Numbered from the stretch's first letter, positions 42,573 to 53,023 are shown. The stretch: 64,000 nucleotides of DNA from Paenibacillus ginsengarvi (GCF_003626695.1 NZ_RBAH01000001.1:496001-560000), one strand, 5' to 3'. Notes: generated by a model not told the origin, from the letters alone. Numbers and translations: made by a program.

Positions 42573-43841
42573 TTAATGCTCGGCCCAGCTGTCCAAATAA
42601 GCTTTTTGCTCCTCGCTGAGCGAATCGATGCCGAATCCGAGCGATTCCAGCTTGAAGCGGGCTACTTCCTCGTCAAGCTCGTAAGGTACGTTTACGACCT
42701 TGCTGCCGATCGCTTTGTACTGGTCGTTGACATATTTCAGCGACATCGCCTGAAGCGCGAACGTCATATCCATAATTTCCGCCGGGTGTCCGTCTCCCGC
42801 TGCCAGGTTGACGAGGCGTCCTTCCGCCAGCACGTACACTTTGCGTCCATCCTTCAGCTCATACTCCTCGATATTGCGGCGAACGGTCCGTTTCGACTTG
42901 GACAACGCCTCAAGCTCCGGCTTGTTCACTTCGACGTCGAAATGACCGGCGTTCGACAAAATCGCGCCGTCCTTCATGACTTCGTAGTGCTCGCCGCGGA
43001 TCACATCGCGGTTGCCCGTTACCGTTACGAAGAAATCGCCTACTTTAGCCGCTTCGATCATCGGCATAACCGCAAAGCCGTCCATGTACGCTTCGACCGC
43101 CTTGATGGCGTCGATTTCCGTAACGATGACGTTGGCGCCCAAACCTTTCGCGCGCATCGCCACGCCTTTGCCGCACCAGCCGTAGCCGACGACAACGACA
43201 GTTTTGCCGGCAACGACGAGGTTCGTCGTGCGGTTAATTCCGTCCCACACCGATTGGCCCGTACCGTAGCGGTTGTCGAACAAATATTTACAGAAAGCAT
43301 CGTTAACGGCTACCATCGGGAACTTCAGCTTGCCGTCTTTCTCAAGCGACTTCAAGCGCAAAATGCCGGTCGTCGTTTCTTCCGCGCCGCCGCGAACACC
43401 CGCAAGCAGGTCTTGACGCTCGGAGTGCAAAATCGTGACCAGATCGCCGCCGTCGTCGATAATGAGGTCCGGCTTCGTTTCAAGCGCATGGATGAGCAGC
43501 TCTTTATACTCCTCGGGAGAAGGATTATATTTGGCGAATACGGTAATGCCGTCTTCGACAAGCGCCGCGCAGACGTCGTCCTGGGTGGACAGCGGGTTGC
43601 TGCCGGTAATGGTTACTTCGGCGCCGCCGGCTTGAACGACTTTGGCCAAATAAGCCGTTTTCGCTTCCAGATGAAGCGAAATCGCTACTTTCAGCCCTTT
43701 AAACGGCTGCTCTTTTTCGAAGCGGTCCCGAATCCGGTTTAATACCGGCATATGAGCCCGCACCCAGTCGATCTTCAAATGTCCGTCCGGAGCCAGTGCC
43801 GGATCGGCGATAATGCTGCGTTCTTTTGCGCTTGAACTCAT
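42573..43841 (-). CDS. ahcY: Adenosylhomocysteinase
   Basis: Hydrolyses S-adenosylhomocysteine to adenosine and homocysteine with bound NAD. The 422-aa protein has the substrate domain ([40 protein letters not shown]), the active-site Lys/Asp region ([18 protein letters not shown]) and the Rossmann NAD motif [27 protein letters not shown]; the C-terminus [12 protein letters not shown] is typical of the family. The start at 43841 has GAGGAGG 11 bases upstream; a longer frame overlaps bshC and is not conserved. It is 32 bp downstream of bshC and shares its promoter. Confidence 0.95.
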   Translation of the reverse strand: MSSSAKERSIIADPALAPDGHLKIDWVRAHMPVLNRIRDRFEKEQPFKGLKVAISLHLEAKTAYLAKVVQAGGAEVTITGSNPLSTQDDVCAALVEDGITVFAKYNPSPEEYKELLIHALETKPDLIIDDGGDLVTILHSERQDLLAGVRGGAEETTTGILRLKSLEKDGKLKFPMVAVNDAFCKYLFDNRYGTGQSVWDGINRTTNLVVAGKTVVVVGYGWCGKGVAMRAKGLGANVIVTEIDAIKAVEAYMDGFAVMPMIEAAKVGDFFVTVTGNRDVIRGEHYEVMKDGAILSNAGHFDVEVNKPELEALSKSKRTVRRNIEEYELKDGRKVYVLAEGRLVNLAAGDGHPAEIMDMTFALQAMSLKYVNDQYKAIGSKVVNVPYELDEEVARFKLESLGFGIDSLSEEQKAYLDSWAEH

Positions 43842-43873
43842 ATTCAATAATGCCTCCTCGCGAATGGTAAAAA

Positions 43874-45505
43874 TTAAAAATATACGATATGGTGACTGCC
43901 GTCGCGGTCGAGAGGCGTTCCCGCCAATTCGCGAAGCCAGCCGCCGCCGTATTTCACTACATACTGAAACACGTTGTACACGCGTTCCTGCGGCTTGCCG
44001 CCCGGCAGCACCGACATGCGGATGCGCTCCCAATGGCGCAAAGCGGATTCATGCTGTGCCCGGAATCCTTCGGCCGCCTTCGCTTCCAAAAATTCGATCT
44101 GCTCGACAATCTTCTGCCGGTTCGTTTCGCCCAGCTTGCCAAGGCCCGGATTAATCCCGGCGACCGAAGCTACGACAGGCGCATAAAGCTCTGCGAATTT
44201 GGTTTTCGCCTCAGCGAACAGTTCTTCCACCTGAATCGAGCCTTGGGCAGCAAGCCATTGCTCCTGCTTCTCATCAAGACGGAGCACGACATCCTCGAAC
44301 TGGAGACCAAACTTGTTCATCTGCTTCTGAATCGTGCCTTCCAGCAGCGTAAATTCGTACCTCGGCACCAGAATCGGCATCTTCAGTCCGAACAGGCCGA
44401 ACGCTTCGCGAAGCAGTCCCCAATAAGCGATTTCCGAAGGACCAAGCACGACGGAAAGCACCGGGAACAAATAGTCCTGCATGAGCGGCCGGGTCATGAC
44501 ATTGTTGCTCAGCCGCTCCGGCGTATGCTCCGCCAGCTCGAGAAGCTCCTGCTCCGTAAAGGAAGCGGCCCCTTTGCGATCCGTAAACCGCTCGCCCTGC
44601 CTGCCGAGCAGCAGTCGCTCGCCTTCGTGATAAACGAACAAATGCGCTTGTCCCGGTTGAAGCTCCACCTGCGCCTTGTAACCGCGATCTTCCAGCCGGC
44701 CTTTGGCGCGAAGCAGGGTGTCGTCAAGTTCGCCTTGCCGCCGGACGATAGACTGGAACATGTCCGCTTCCAGCTTGCGCAGCTGCGGATCGTCGGAGTC
44801 GATGAGCACAAGACCGAATTCGCCGAAAAGCCAGGCCATCGTCCTCGCAAATTGTTCCGTCAGCGTATCCGAAGCGCTCGTGATGGCGCGAATGCGTTCC
44901 ATCAGCTCGGGCTTGAACTCCGTGTTCATGAGCACCTGCTCGAGCTGCGAGAGCGCATCCTCCCACGCTTCAGGCGGCACGCTCCACTGGCTGACCGACG
45001 ATTTCTTGTCCGGGCCGGCCCCAAGCTTGATCTTCTGCGCGGCAAGCGTTTCATTCAGAACGAACGTATGATTGACTTCATCCAGATCGTGATCCTCGCC
45101 GGCAATCCAGAACAGCGGAATCACCTTTCGGCCCAAACGCTCCGAGGCTTGCCTCGCTTCGTTAATCACCGTAATCGCCTTGAACATGACGAGCAGCGGT
45201 CCCGTGAACAGGCCCGCCTGCTGGCCCCCTGTCACGACCAGTGTATTCCGGTCGCGCAGCGCCTCGATATGGCTCGCCGCGGCAGCGCCGTTCCCGATCT
45301 GTTCGTTATATGCGAGCAGCGTGCGCACAAGCTCATCCCGATCCGCCTGGGGTCTTGCTTCGCGATCGAGCCACTCCGCGCGTTCACGGTCGCTCGTTTC
45401 GCTCCAAGGATTATACTCGTACAGGGAAGCTACGGATGAAAACTCATAGATGTAGTCCCGCGTTATCGGCTGCGCGGGTTTTTGCCGGAACGTTTCGACT
45501 CTCAT
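43874..45505 (-). CDS. bshC: Bacillithiol biosynthesis cysteine-adding enzyme
   Basis: BshC attaches cysteine to GlcN-malate in the last step of bacillithiol synthesis. The 543-aa protein has the BshC features: an N-terminal nucleotide-fold region with [25 protein letters not shown] (about 80-105) and [21 protein letters not shown], a middle helical part and a C-terminal coiled coil. The start at 45505 follows AAGGGG by seven bases. It is the first gene of an operon with ahcY. In Bacillus bshC also sits just upstream of mraZ. Confidence 0.95.
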   Translation of the reverse strand: MRVETFRQKPAQPITRDYIYEFSSVASLYEYNPWSETSDRERAEWLDREARPQADRDELVRTLLAYNEQIGNGAAAASHIEALRDRNTLVVTGGQQAGLFTGPLLVMFKAITVINEARQASERLGRKVIPLFWIAGEDHDLDEVNHTFVLNETLAAQKIKLGAGPDKKSSVSQWSVPPEAWEDALSQLEQVLMNTEFKPELMERIRAITSASDTLTEQFARTMAWLFGEFGLVLIDSDDPQLRKLEADMFQSIVRRQGELDDTLLRAKGRLEDRGYKAQVELQPGQAHLFVYHEGERLLLGRQGERFTDRKGAASFTEQELLELAEHTPERLSNNVMTRPLMQDYLFPVLSVVLGPSEIAYWGLLREAFGLFGLKMPILVPRYEFTLLEGTIQKQMNKFGLQFEDVVLRLDEKQEQWLAAQGSIQVEELFAEAKTKFAELYAPVVASVAGINPGLGKLGETNRQKIVEQIEFLEAKAAEGFRAQHESALRHWERIRMSVLPGGKPQERVYNVFQYVVKYGGGWLRELAGTPLDRDGSHHIVYF

Positions 45506-45575
45506 ACGGCAACCCCTTCGTTTGTATGTATCGGTCTGCACCAGTAATGTCGCAGTAGGCTACTTGCACAATACG

Positions 45576-45604
45576 ATTGTACACGGAAGGACAATATTCG
45601 TCAA
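45576..45604 (-). promoter_or_regulatory. Sigma-A promoter of bshC-ahcY
   Basis: Minus strand: -35 TTGACG at 45604-45599, a 17-bp spacer, -10 TACAAT at 45581-45576. It lies about 70 bp upstream of the bshC start. Confidence 0.65.
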
Positions 45605-45637
45605 AGTGCTGTCGCACGGCGCAGGAAAAGCGCAAAT

Positions 45638-45667
45638 ACCTCGCATAGCGCTCATCCTATGCGAGGT
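45638..45667 (-). terminator. Probable terminator at the end of the opp operon
   Basis: ACCTCGCATAG / CTATGCGAGGT 11-bp perfect stem; on the minus strand it is followed by ATTTGCGCTTTTCC, a weak T-tract, about 70 bp after the oppF stop. Confidence 0.55.
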
Positions 45668-45739
45668 GTGCCGGAAAGGTGCACGTTAGGAGCTTTAACG
45701 GAATTACCGCCTAAGCTGACGAACCGGGTCTTTGCCGAA

Positions 45740-46696
45740 TTAAGCAAAGTGACACGCTGACGAATGCCCCTCTCTCGTCTCCCTCAGCGGAGGCTCCTCC
45801 TTGGCGCATATATCGGAAGAGAGCGGACAGCGCGTTCGGAAGCGGCAGCCGCTCGGAGGGTTTACCGGACTCGGCAAATCGCCGCTTAACACGACTCTTT
45901 CCCGCCCCTCCTGCACATCCGGATCGGGTATGGGGATCGCCGACAGCAGCGCTTTCGTATACGGATGAATCGGATGCGCATACAGCTCTTCGCTGGGAGC
46001 GATCTCTACGATTTTCCCCAAATACATAACGGCGACGCGATCGCTAATATGTTTCACCATCGACAAGTCATGCGCGATAAACAAATAGGTGAGGCCCATC
46101 TTCCTCTGCAGATCCTGCAGCAAGTTGACGACTTGCGCCTGAATCGACACGTCCAGCGCCGAGATCGGCTCGTCGCATATAATAAACTTCGGATTGACCG
46201 CCAGCGCCCTCGCGATGCCTATCCGCTGCCTTTGGCCGCCCGAAAACTCATGGGGATAGCGAGTAGCATGATCCGCATTCAGGCCGACCAGATCGAGCAG
46301 CTCTTCCACCCGTCTCTTCCGCTCGCCGCGGCCGTTCGCCAGATGATGAATATCGAGCGCTTCCCCGATAATATCCGTGACGGTCATCCGCGGATTCAGC
46401 GACGCGTAAGGGTCCTGAAAAATCATCTGCATGTCGCGCCGCAGCGCCTTCAGCTTCGATCCCGTAAGCGAATAAATATTCGTGCCGTTAAAATGGACGG
46501 TGCCGTCCGTAGGCTCGTACAGCCGCAGGATCGTGCGCCCCGCCGTCGATTTCCCGCAGCCCGACTCGCCGACTACGCCGAGCGTCTCTCCTTGCGCAAT
46601 CGAAACGCTGATACCGTCCACCGCCTTCAGCAGCCGGCCCTTGCCCAGATCGAAGTATTTCTTAAGGTTGCGTACTTCTATGAGCGGACTGCTCAT
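45740..46696 (-). CDS. oppF: Oligopeptide ABC transporter ATPase OppF
   Basis: Second ATPase of the peptide importer. The 318-aa protein has Walker [10 protein letters not shown] (about 48-56), the signature LSGGQ variant [15 protein letters not shown], Walker [12 protein letters not shown] and the C-terminal oligopeptide-ATPase extension with [19 protein letters not shown], whose cysteines are typical for a 4Fe-4S-like motif in this family. The start at ATG 46696, after GAAGGAGG, overlaps the oppD stop by 4 bp. Confidence 0.93.
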   Translation of the reverse strand: MSSPLIEVRNLKKYFDLGKGRLLKAVDGISVSIAQGETLGVVGESGCGKSTAGRTILRLYEPTDGTVHFNGTNIYSLTGSKLKALRRDMQMIFQDPYASLNPRMTVTDIIGEALDIHHLANGRGERKRRVEELLDLVGLNADHATRYPHEFSGGQRQRIGIARALAVNPKFIICDEPISALDVSIQAQVVNLLQDLQRKMGLTYLFIAHDLSMVKHISDRVAVMYLGKIVEIAPSEELYAHPIHPYTKALLSAIPIPDPDVQEGRERVVLSGDLPSPVNPPSGCRFRTRCPLSSDICAKEEPPLRETREGHSSACHFA

Positions 46697-47685
46697 CTCG
46701 CCGCCTCCTTCGCCAAAGGATGCATCAGCCAGCAGCGAACGAGCTGCGTGTCGCTTTCGCGGAACAGCTCGTAATCGTGAAGAACGCATACGTGCATCGC
46801 ATGCTCGCACCGGTCGGTAAACGCGCAGCCGGCCGGCGGCTTGATCAGATCGGGCGGCGTCCCGTAGATCGGAATGAGCGGCTCGTCCTTGCGCTGATCG
46901 ATCCGCGGCAGCGAGCGGAGCAGTCCCTGCGTATACGGATGCTTCGGATGTTTGAATATTTCCCGGATCGTCCCGGTTTCCACGACCTTGCCGGCATACA
47001 TGACGATCACTCTGTCGCACATGTCGGCCACGACGCCCAGATCGTGAGTAATAAGCACGATGGACGTCCCGAGGTTTTTTTGCAAATCTTTCATCAGCTG
47101 CATGATCTGGGCCTGAATCGTCACATCAAGCGCTGTAGTCGGCTCATCTGCGATCAGCATCGCCGGGTTGCAGGCAAGCGCTATGGCGATCATCGCCCGC
47201 TGGCGCATCCCCCCCGAAAATTCATGCGGATATTGTCTTACCCGGTCCTCGGGGTTCGGAATGCCGACTAGCTTCAGCATTTCCACCGCCCTGCGGTTCG
47301 CCGACTGACTGGACATGTTCTGGTGTTTGATCAGACCTTCGGTAATTTGCCGGCCCACCGTCATGGTCGGATTCAGCGAAGTCATCGGGTCCTGAAAAAT
47401 CATGCCGATATGCTTGCCGCGTATACGCTGCATCTCCTTCTCCGACTTGGTCAGCAGCTCCTCCCCCATAAACCGGATGGAGCCGTCCTTGATCACGCTC
47501 GGCGGAGACGGAATGAGCCGCATGATCGTTTGCGCGGTGACGCTTTTGCCGCTGCCGGATTCGCCCACGATCGCCACCGCTTCGCCCTTGTTCACCTGAA
47601 AGCTCACGCCGCGCACCGCCTGAACCTCCCCGCCGCGCACGCGGAAAGACACTTTCAAATCGCGCACGTCCAAAATCGGTTCCAT
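46693..47685 (-). CDS. oppD: Oligopeptide ABC transporter ATPase OppD
   Basis: First ATPase of the peptide importer, 330 aa: Walker A GESGSGKS (about 38-45), signature [17 protein letters not shown], Walker [13 protein letters not shown], and the C-terminal peptide-transporter extension with [15 protein letters not shown]. The ATG at 47685 is preceded by GGAGGGG; an ATG seven codons upstream is less well placed. It is coupled to oppF by overlapping stop and start, and follows oppC by 21 bp. Confidence 0.93.
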   Translation of the reverse strand: MEPILDVRDLKVSFRVRGGEVQAVRGVSFQVNKGEAVAIVGESGSGKSVTAQTIMRLIPSPPSVIKDGSIRFMGEELLTKSEKEMQRIRGKHIGMIFQDPMTSLNPTMTVGRQITEGLIKHQNMSSQSANRRAVEMLKLVGIPNPEDRVRQYPHEFSGGMRQRAMIAIALACNPAMLIADEPTTALDVTIQAQIMQLMKDLQKNLGTSIVLITHDLGVVADMCDRVIVMYAGKVVETGTIREIFKHPKHPYTQGLLRSLPRIDQRKDEPLIPIYGTPPDLIKPPAGCAFTDRCEHAMHVCVLHDYELFRESDTQLVRCWLMHPLAKEAAR

Positions 47686-47706
47686 AAGTCCCCTCCGCCT
47701 GCCCAT

Positions 47707-48651
47707 TTATTTTCGCATTTTCGGATCGAAGGCGTCCCGCAGCCCGTCGCCGAACACATTAAACGCAAACATCGTCAAGCTGATCAGAACGGCCGGGAAA
47801 AATAGCCGCCAAGGCAAGTACATCCACGAGGAGAGCGAATCCGAGATCATCGTCCCCCAGGAGGCGGCGGGCGAGTTGACGCCAAGTCCGAGGAAGCTGA
47901 GGAACGCCTCGGAAAATATCGCTTGCGGCACGGTCAGCGTCAGCGTGACGATGATCGGCCCGGACGCGTTCGGCAGCAAATGCCGGAACAGAATGCGGAA
48001 GAAGCCTGCGCCAAGCGACCTGGATGCGAGCGCGTACTCGTGATTTTTTAGCAGCATGATCTGCCCGCGGACGATCCAGGCCATCTTGATCCATCCGGTG
48101 ACGACAAGCGCCAATATGATCGTATACATGCTCGGCTCGAAAACGACGACGAACAGGATGACGATCAGCAAATACGGGATCGAATCGAGCACCTCGGATA
48201 TGCGGTTCATGACCTCGTCGACTTTTCCTCCGAAGTAGCCCATAACGCCCCCGTATACGACTCCGACGAGCAGGTCGATCAGGGCGGCGAACAAGCCGAC
48301 CCGCAGCGATATGGATGCCCCCATCCACGTGCGGGCGAACATATCCCGCCCCAGATCGTCCGTACCGAACCAATGCTCGCCGGAGGGCGGTTCGTTCGTA
48401 TGCTGCAAGTCGTTGGCGTAATAGTTGTACGGCGTCATCTGCTGTCCGAAGATAGCCATAACCGCCAGCAGGATGAGGACGACGAGACCGGTCATCGCCA
48501 GCTTATTGGAACGAAGCCGCTGCCAGGCGTCCCTCCAGGACGACAAGCTTTCCCGCACCACTTTGTCTCCTCGCTGCCTGTCCTTGTCCAGCGGGATAAA
48601 CAGATCAGGGGTAAGCAGCTCGGGTGAGCCTGCTGCCGTATATTCCTTCAT
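47707..48651 (-). CDS. oppC: Oligopeptide ABC transporter permease OppC
   Basis: Membrane subunit, 314 aa, with an N-terminal OppC extension, a first helix (about 50-70) and the binding-protein-dependent permease domain (about 105-300) carrying the EAA-type loop (EYALASRSLGAGFFRILFRHLLPN). The GTDDLGRDMFARTWMGASISL motif is typical of OppC/DppC. The ATG at 48651 overlaps the oppB stop (TGATG) and has AGGGGA seven bases upstream. Confidence 0.93.
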   Translation of the reverse strand: MKEYTAAGSPELLTPDLFIPLDKDRQRGDKVVRESLSSWRDAWQRLRSNKLAMTGLVVLILLAVMAIFGQQMTPYNYYANDLQHTNEPPSGEHWFGTDDLGRDMFARTWMGASISLRVGLFAALIDLLVGVVYGGVMGYFGGKVDEVMNRISEVLDSIPYLLIVILFVVVFEPSMYTIILALVVTGWIKMAWIVRGQIMLLKNHEYALASRSLGAGFFRILFRHLLPNASGPIIVTLTLTVPQAIFSEAFLSFLGLGVNSPAASWGTMISDSLSSWMYLPWRLFFPAVLISLTMFAFNVFGDGLRDAFDPKMRK

Positions 48652-49586
48652 CAAGCTTTCCCCTTTCCGCCCGACAGCTGAATGCGCGGATCGACCAAGC
48701 CGTAAGCGATATCGGTCAAAAATCGCGATATCATAAGCAAAGCCCCGTAAAACAGCGTCAGCCCCATAATGAGCGTATAATCGCGATTTTCCACGCTTTC
48801 CACAAAGTATTTGCCGAGCCCAGGTATGCCGAATATTTTCTCGATGACGACCGAACCCGTAATGACGCTCGTAGCGAGCGGGCCGAGATACGTGACGACC
48901 GGCAAAATGGCGTTTCGCAGCGCATGTCGGACCGTAATCGCGCCGCCGGATAAACCTTTCGCCTTCGCCGTCTTCATAAAGTCCGACTGCAGCACCTCGA
49001 GCATGCTCGAACGCATCAGCCGAGCGATAAACGCGATCGGCATAAAGGCGAGGGCTAGCGTCGGCATCACATAGTCGAGCGGCTCGTTCAAGCCGGCCAC
49101 ATTAAACAGAGGCAGCTTCACACCGAACACATATTGCAGCAGTGTTGCCATAACGAAGCTGGGCACTGCAACGCCGAGCACCGCCACAATCATCGCGATG
49201 CTGTCCATCAGCCGGCGGTGCCGCAACGCGGCAACCGTACCAAGAGCGACGCCGATCAGCACGGAGACGATAACGGCGCACAGACCTAGCCGGAACGAGT
49301 AGCCGAACGCGCTGTTAATAATTTGATTGACCGAACGGTTTTGCCATTTCATCGACATGCCGAGGTCGAGAGACAGCACGTGCTTGATATATTCCACGTA
49401 TTGCAGAAACAGCGGCTTATCCAAGCCGTAATACGCCATCAGGTTGGCCTTGATTTCCGGCGGAACCGCCTTCTCCGACAAGAACGGGTCGCCCGGTATC
49501 GCCTTCATCAGGAAAAACGTGACCGTTGCCAAAACGAACAAGGAAACGACCACGAATACGAATTTTCGAAGCAAATAACGCGCCAA
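48651..49586 (-). CDS. oppB: Oligopeptide ABC transporter permease OppB
   Basis: Membrane subunit, 311 aa, opening with the typical ARYLLRKFVFVVVSLFVLATVTFFLMKAIPGDPF and containing the EAA loop (DFMKTAKAKGLSGGAITVRHALRNAILPV). The start is TTG 49586 with GGAGGTG five bases upstream; an open frame of 50 further codons lies over the oppA-oppB hairpin and is not conserved. Confidence 0.93.
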   Translation of the reverse strand: MARYLLRKFVFVVVSLFVLATVTFFLMKAIPGDPFLSEKAVPPEIKANLMAYYGLDKPLFLQYVEYIKHVLSLDLGMSMKWQNRSVNQIINSAFGYSFRLGLCAVIVSVLIGVALGTVAALRHRRLMDSIAMIVAVLGVAVPSFVMATLLQYVFGVKLPLFNVAGLNEPLDYVMPTLALAFMPIAFIARLMRSSMLEVLQSDFMKTAKAKGLSGGAITVRHALRNAILPVVTYLGPLATSVITGSVVIEKIFGIPGLGKYFVESVENRDYTLIMGLTLFYGALLMISRFLTDIAYGLVDPRIQLSGGKGKA

Positions 49587-49627
49587 TGCCGCACCTCCAA
49601 ACTGAACTTGGACAGCTGCGGGAATTG

Positions 49628-49665
49628 CAAAAATCGGGATATAAGCCGTATACCCCGATTTTTTG
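49628..49665 (-). terminator. Attenuating hairpin between oppA and oppB
   Basis: Minus strand: AAAAATCGGG-(TATA)...(TATA)-CCCGATTTTTG, a symmetric stem followed by a T-tract. It should partially stop transcription after oppA so that binding protein exceeds permease. Confidence 0.7.
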
Positions 49666-49677
49666 CCGTCCCTCCGT

Positions 49678-51333
49678 TTACTTCTCGATATAGCCGTGTA
49701 TGAAGTCGACGTCGCCCTTGTAATCGACGAACACATTTTTCACATACGGCTTTTGCGCCCAGATGCCCGTGTAATAGTAAATCGGCGCGATCGGCATATC
49801 AGCGATCATCATTTTTTCCGCTTGCGCCATCGTCTTCATCCGTTTCCCTTGATCGGACGTGCCGTACGTATCCTTGATTAGCTTATCGTATTCCGGATTC
49901 GAATATTTCGAGTTGTTGTTGCCCCCGCCCGTCTGCAGCAGGTCGATATACGTCATCGGATCGTTGTAGTCGGCTCCCCAGCCTGCCCGTGCGATCTGGA
50001 AGTTGCCGTTTTGACGGTTTTTGATGTAGACGCCGAATTCCTGAACCTCCAGCTTCACATCGACGCCAAGGTTTTGCCGCCACATGTCGACGACGGCCTC
50101 CGCGATTTTTTTGTGCGCCTCGCTTTTGTTATAAATAAGTGTGACGGCCGGAAGCTTCGCGTAACCTTTCTCCTTCAGTCCGGTTTCGAGCAGCTTTTTC
50201 GCTTCCGCGACATCGTCCTTGAAGTAATCGTCCTTCACTTCCTCGCGGAACGTTTTCGTTTCGCCGCGGATGCCAGGAGGCACGAGTCCGTGCGCCGGCG
50301 TCTGATCGCCGAGCGTAATTTTGTCGACGATCGACTTGCGGTCGATGGACAACGAGAACGCCTTGCGAATTTTCGCGTTATCGAACGGCTCCGCTTTCGT
50401 ATTGAACTCGTAATAATACGTAGAGGCGATGCCTTTGATTTGCAGGTTCATATTTTTATCCTGCTTCAGCTTCGGCAGCTGATCGACCGGAAACTCGTTC
50501 GTCGGACGCCCCGCCCAATCGATCTGGTTCGTGTTGTACATATTAAGCATCGTGCCGGCGTCGTTCAAAATTTTCATATTCACTTCCGTCAGCTTGATGT
50601 CGGCGGCGGAATGATAGTTTGGGTTTTTCGTCAGCGTAAGCGAGTCGTTATGCTTCCACTCCTTCAGCAGGAACGGGCCGTTCGTCACCATCGTATTCGC
50701 TTCGGCGGCAAACGCCGGATTCGCCTTGACCGCTTTTTCGTTCAGCGGGAAGTACGTATAGAAGGAAACGAGGCTCAAAAAATACGGCGTAGGCGACTTC
50801 AGCTCGACATCAAGCGTGAAGTCGTCCTTTGCTTTCACGCCGATTTGCGAAGCGTCAGTCATTTTTTTCGTATTGTATTCCTCGGCGTTTTTCAAGTAAT
50901 ACAGCTGGTAAGCATAAGGCGCCGGGGGAGTCATTGCGGGATCGAGCGCTCGCTTCCAAGCATATTCGAAATCGCTCGCCTTAACCGGATCGCCGTTTGA
51001 CCATTTGGCGTTCGAGCGAAGATGAAAGGTGTATTTCAAGCCGTCCGCCGACACATCCCATTTCTCGGCAGCCGCAGGCTTCGGCTCTCCTTTCTCGTCG
51101 AGCCGAGTCAAAGCGTCGTAAATCGGGCGTAGCACGGTTGACGAGTTGTTATCCTGGGCCAGTCCCGGATCAAGCGACGGCGGCTCGGAGGCGATCAGCA
51201 TCCGCAGCTTCTGCTCCGCCGCTCCCGCTCCGCCGCCTGTATTCGATTTTTTGGCGCAGCCGGCAAGCAGGGTCGTCCAGACAAGTAAAACGGTGACAAA
51301 GACGATAGCGCTGCCCTTTATTGATCGAACCAT
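49678..51333 (-). CDS. oppA: Oligopeptide ABC transporter substrate-binding lipoprotein OppA
   Basis: Binding protein of SBP family 5. The 551-aa product has a lipoprotein signal (VTVLLVWTTLLAGC, Cys about 26), the family signature region (AEKWDVSADGLKYTFHLRSNAKWSNGDPVKASDFEYAWKRALDP) and the usual two-lobed architecture ending in YKGDVDFIHGYIEK. It captures peptides outside the membrane for OppBCDF, encoded directly downstream; cleavage needs LspA, also in this window. The ATG has GGGAGG about nine bases upstream. Peptide specificity is unknown. Confidence 0.92.
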   Translation of the reverse strand: MVRSIKGSAIVFVTVLLVWTTLLAGCAKKSNTGGGAGAAEQKLRMLIASEPPSLDPGLAQDNNSSTVLRPIYDALTRLDEKGEPKPAAAEKWDVSADGLKYTFHLRSNAKWSNGDPVKASDFEYAWKRALDPAMTPPAPYAYQLYYLKNAEEYNTKKMTDASQIGVKAKDDFTLDVELKSPTPYFLSLVSFYTYFPLNEKAVKANPAFAAEANTMVTNGPFLLKEWKHNDSLTLTKNPNYHSAADIKLTEVNMKILNDAGTMLNMYNTNQIDWAGRPTNEFPVDQLPKLKQDKNMNLQIKGIASTYYYEFNTKAEPFDNAKIRKAFSLSIDRKSIVDKITLGDQTPAHGLVPPGIRGETKTFREEVKDDYFKDDVAEAKKLLETGLKEKGYAKLPAVTLIYNKSEAHKKIAEAVVDMWRQNLGVDVKLEVQEFGVYIKNRQNGNFQIARAGWGADYNDPMTYIDLLQTGGGNNNSKYSNPEYDKLIKDTYGTSDQGKRMKTMAQAEKMMIADMPIAPIYYYTGIWAQKPYVKNVFVDYKGDVDFIHGYIEK

Positions 51334-51438
51334 AGACCTGTTCCTCCCGTGGTGCTGTAGTGGTGCTCCTTGCCACTAGCGTTCCCTGGGCTTTTCCCGA
51401 ATATGTACGTTTTGGGCTTTTCGCATGACGTTACAAGG

Positions 51439-51486
51439 CAAAAAAAGCCGCCGAACGAATCCCCTGGATTCGCTTGGCAGCTTTTA
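51439..51486 (-). terminator. Terminator of panE-DUF3397
   Basis: Minus strand: AAAAGCTGCC...GAATCC-AGG-GGATTC...GGCGGCTTTTTTT, a double-stemmed hairpin with seven Ts, 24 bp after the DUF3397 stop. Confidence 0.85.
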
Positions 51487-51509
51487 AATACTTCCTTATT
51501 CTCGTCCGT

Positions 51510-51905
51510 CTAAACCGATAAGATCGACTTGCCTAGGCCGATAAACAAAAACACCAAATATACGACGCTCAGTGTCAAAAAACCGAATCTCCAAAGCAGC
51601 CGAATAATGCGCCGGTTATCGATTTTCCCTTTTACTTTGTATTGGAAGTTTCCGAGCAGCCCGTATCCGATCAGGAAAAAGAGCAGGATCAGGAAAAATC
51701 CGAACCGGCTGCCGAACAAATTTTCGAACAAGACGGAAACCGAGCCGATCAGCAGCAGCGTCGTTACATCCATCGCCAGCTTGGTCGCTCTTTTGCCGTC
51801 CCGACTCCATAAGTAAACTCCGATCCACAGCACGAAAAACCATAAAAAGGGCACCGCTGCGGAAAACGCGTAAATATGTATCAATACGTTAACGAAACCG
51901 TTCAA
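51510..51905 (-). CDS. DUF3397 domain membrane protein
   Basis: The 131-aa protein has four hydrophobic segments (about 10-30, 47-62, 68-85, 105-128) with a basic loop (YKVKGKIDNRRIIRLLWR), matching the small DUF3397 family found near bshC in Bacillales. Function unknown. The start is TTG, six bases after GGTGG, 18 bp downstream of panE, so it is cotranscribed with it. Confidence 0.8.
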   Translation of the reverse strand: MNGFVNVLIHIYAFSAAVPFLWFFVLWIGVYLWSRDGKRATKLAMDVTTLLLIGSVSVLFENLFGSRFGFFLILLFFLIGYGLLGNFQYKVKGKIDNRRIIRLLWRFGFLTLSVVYLVFLFIGLGKSILSV

Positions 51906-51922
51906 CTGGCACCACCCGGAAA

Positions 51923-52912
51923 TCAGTCTCCTGAAGCGAGCTCGTTTTCCGCCGTATGGTTGTCACCCGAAGGCCCGGCGGCTTTGATTAATCGACAGAT
52001 CGTTTCGCTGACCGGCACCTGTATGTGCAGAAGATAACCCTGTTTCACGATCGCACCATTAATCCACTCGATCTCGGTGGAACGACCGGCCTGCACATCC
52101 TGCAGCATCGACGAATGGTTATTCGCCGTATTGCGGCATACATCCAGCACCTGCTCCCAGACATCGTCCCTTACGCGAATGCCGAGACCTTTTGCGACCG
52201 AGATTCCTTCGTTCAGCAGTAGGCGCATGAGTTCGATACGCTCCCCGGCCGCAGGCAGTTCGCCATTGCGGATACGCAGCAAAGCCGTTAACGGGTTGAT
52301 GACGGAGTTGATCAGTAGCTTGTTCCATACGAGCTCATTCATTTGGTTCGACGGCAAAACTTGAAATCCTCCTTGCCGCAGCGAATGTACGATCAAATTT
52401 TGACGATTTTGCCCCATTTCCGTCAAAAACTTCGGTTTCGGCGCCGCTGGGCCGATCCACGTCGTCCCCGCTCCGGTATGGGCCACCTTGTTTGGCCCCA
52501 GCTTTCGGGCGCCTTCCGTCGTTACCGCCAAAAAAATGCGCTCTGCGGACACATGCCGGCTTATACGCTCGACGTGCCCGATCCCGTTCTGGAAACATAA
52601 CACATGCCCTTCGTCTCCCGCTATCCGGCTCACAATGTCCAGCAGCGGAGGGGTAATATGCTTCTGCTTCACGGTCAGCAGCACCCAGTCCGCTTGCCCC
52701 GTTCCGCCGTTTGCCGCAAGTTGCCCGTACGAGATTGCCTTCACGCTTACGGGATTGTCCGTAGGCCCTTCAAGCAGGTTAAGGCCGCCGCTGTTCAGAA
52801 GCAAAGCCTGCTCTTCGGAATGCGTAACGAGAAGCACATTCGCGCCTGCCAGCGCAAGCCTTGCCGTTACAAGCATGCCGATCGCCCCTGCCCCGATGCA
52901 TATGATGTTCAT
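51923..52912 (-). CDS. panE: 2-dehydropantoate 2-reductase
   Basis: Reduces ketopantoate to pantoate with NADPH in pantothenate and CoA synthesis. The 329-aa protein has the N-terminal Rossmann motif IICIGAGAIGMLVTARLA (about 3-20), the NGIGHVE/QNGIGH catalytic region (about 108), the conserved Lys in WNKLLINSVINPLTALL (about 192) and EIEWINGAIVKQG at the C-terminal domain. Members of this family can also be generic ketopantoate-reductase-like enzymes. It is paired with the DUF3397 gene. Confidence 0.88.
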   Translation of the reverse strand: MNIICIGAGAIGMLVTARLALAGANVLLVTHSEEQALLLNSGGLNLLEGPTDNPVSVKAISYGQLAANGGTGQADWVLLTVKQKHITPPLLDIVSRIAGDEGHVLCFQNGIGHVERISRHVSAERIFLAVTTEGARKLGPNKVAHTGAGTTWIGPAAPKPKFLTEMGQNRQNLIVHSLRQGGFQVLPSNQMNELVWNKLLINSVINPLTALLRIRNGELPAAGERIELMRLLLNEGISVAKGLGIRVRDDVWEQVLDVCRNTANNHSSMLQDVQAGRSTEIEWINGAIVKQGYLLHIQVPVSETICRLIKAAGPSGDNHTAENELASGD

Positions 52913-52950
52913 GTAACGATTCTCCCCGCCTTTGTTGGGCTCCTATGAAT

Positions 52951-52990
52951 GCAAAAAAAGCCTGCCGTCTTCCTTAGTTCGGCAAGCTTT
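52951..52990 (-). terminator. Terminator of rsfA
   Basis: Minus strand: AAAGCTTGCCG...CGGCAGGC followed by seven Ts. It lies 33 bp after the rsfA stop. Confidence 0.8.
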
Positions 52991-53023
52991 CCCTATTTTC
53001 CTCCGCGGGAGTTTTCCCGCCGC

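Noticed and set aside
42576..43742. 388-codon open frame antisense to ahcY
   Set aside because: Fully opposite ahcY, whose motifs are complete; composition is that of a reverse-strand artefact.
43889..45439. 516-codon open frame antisense to bshC
   Set aside because: Shadow of bshC: no recognisable motif, basic low-complexity composition, no ribosome binding site.
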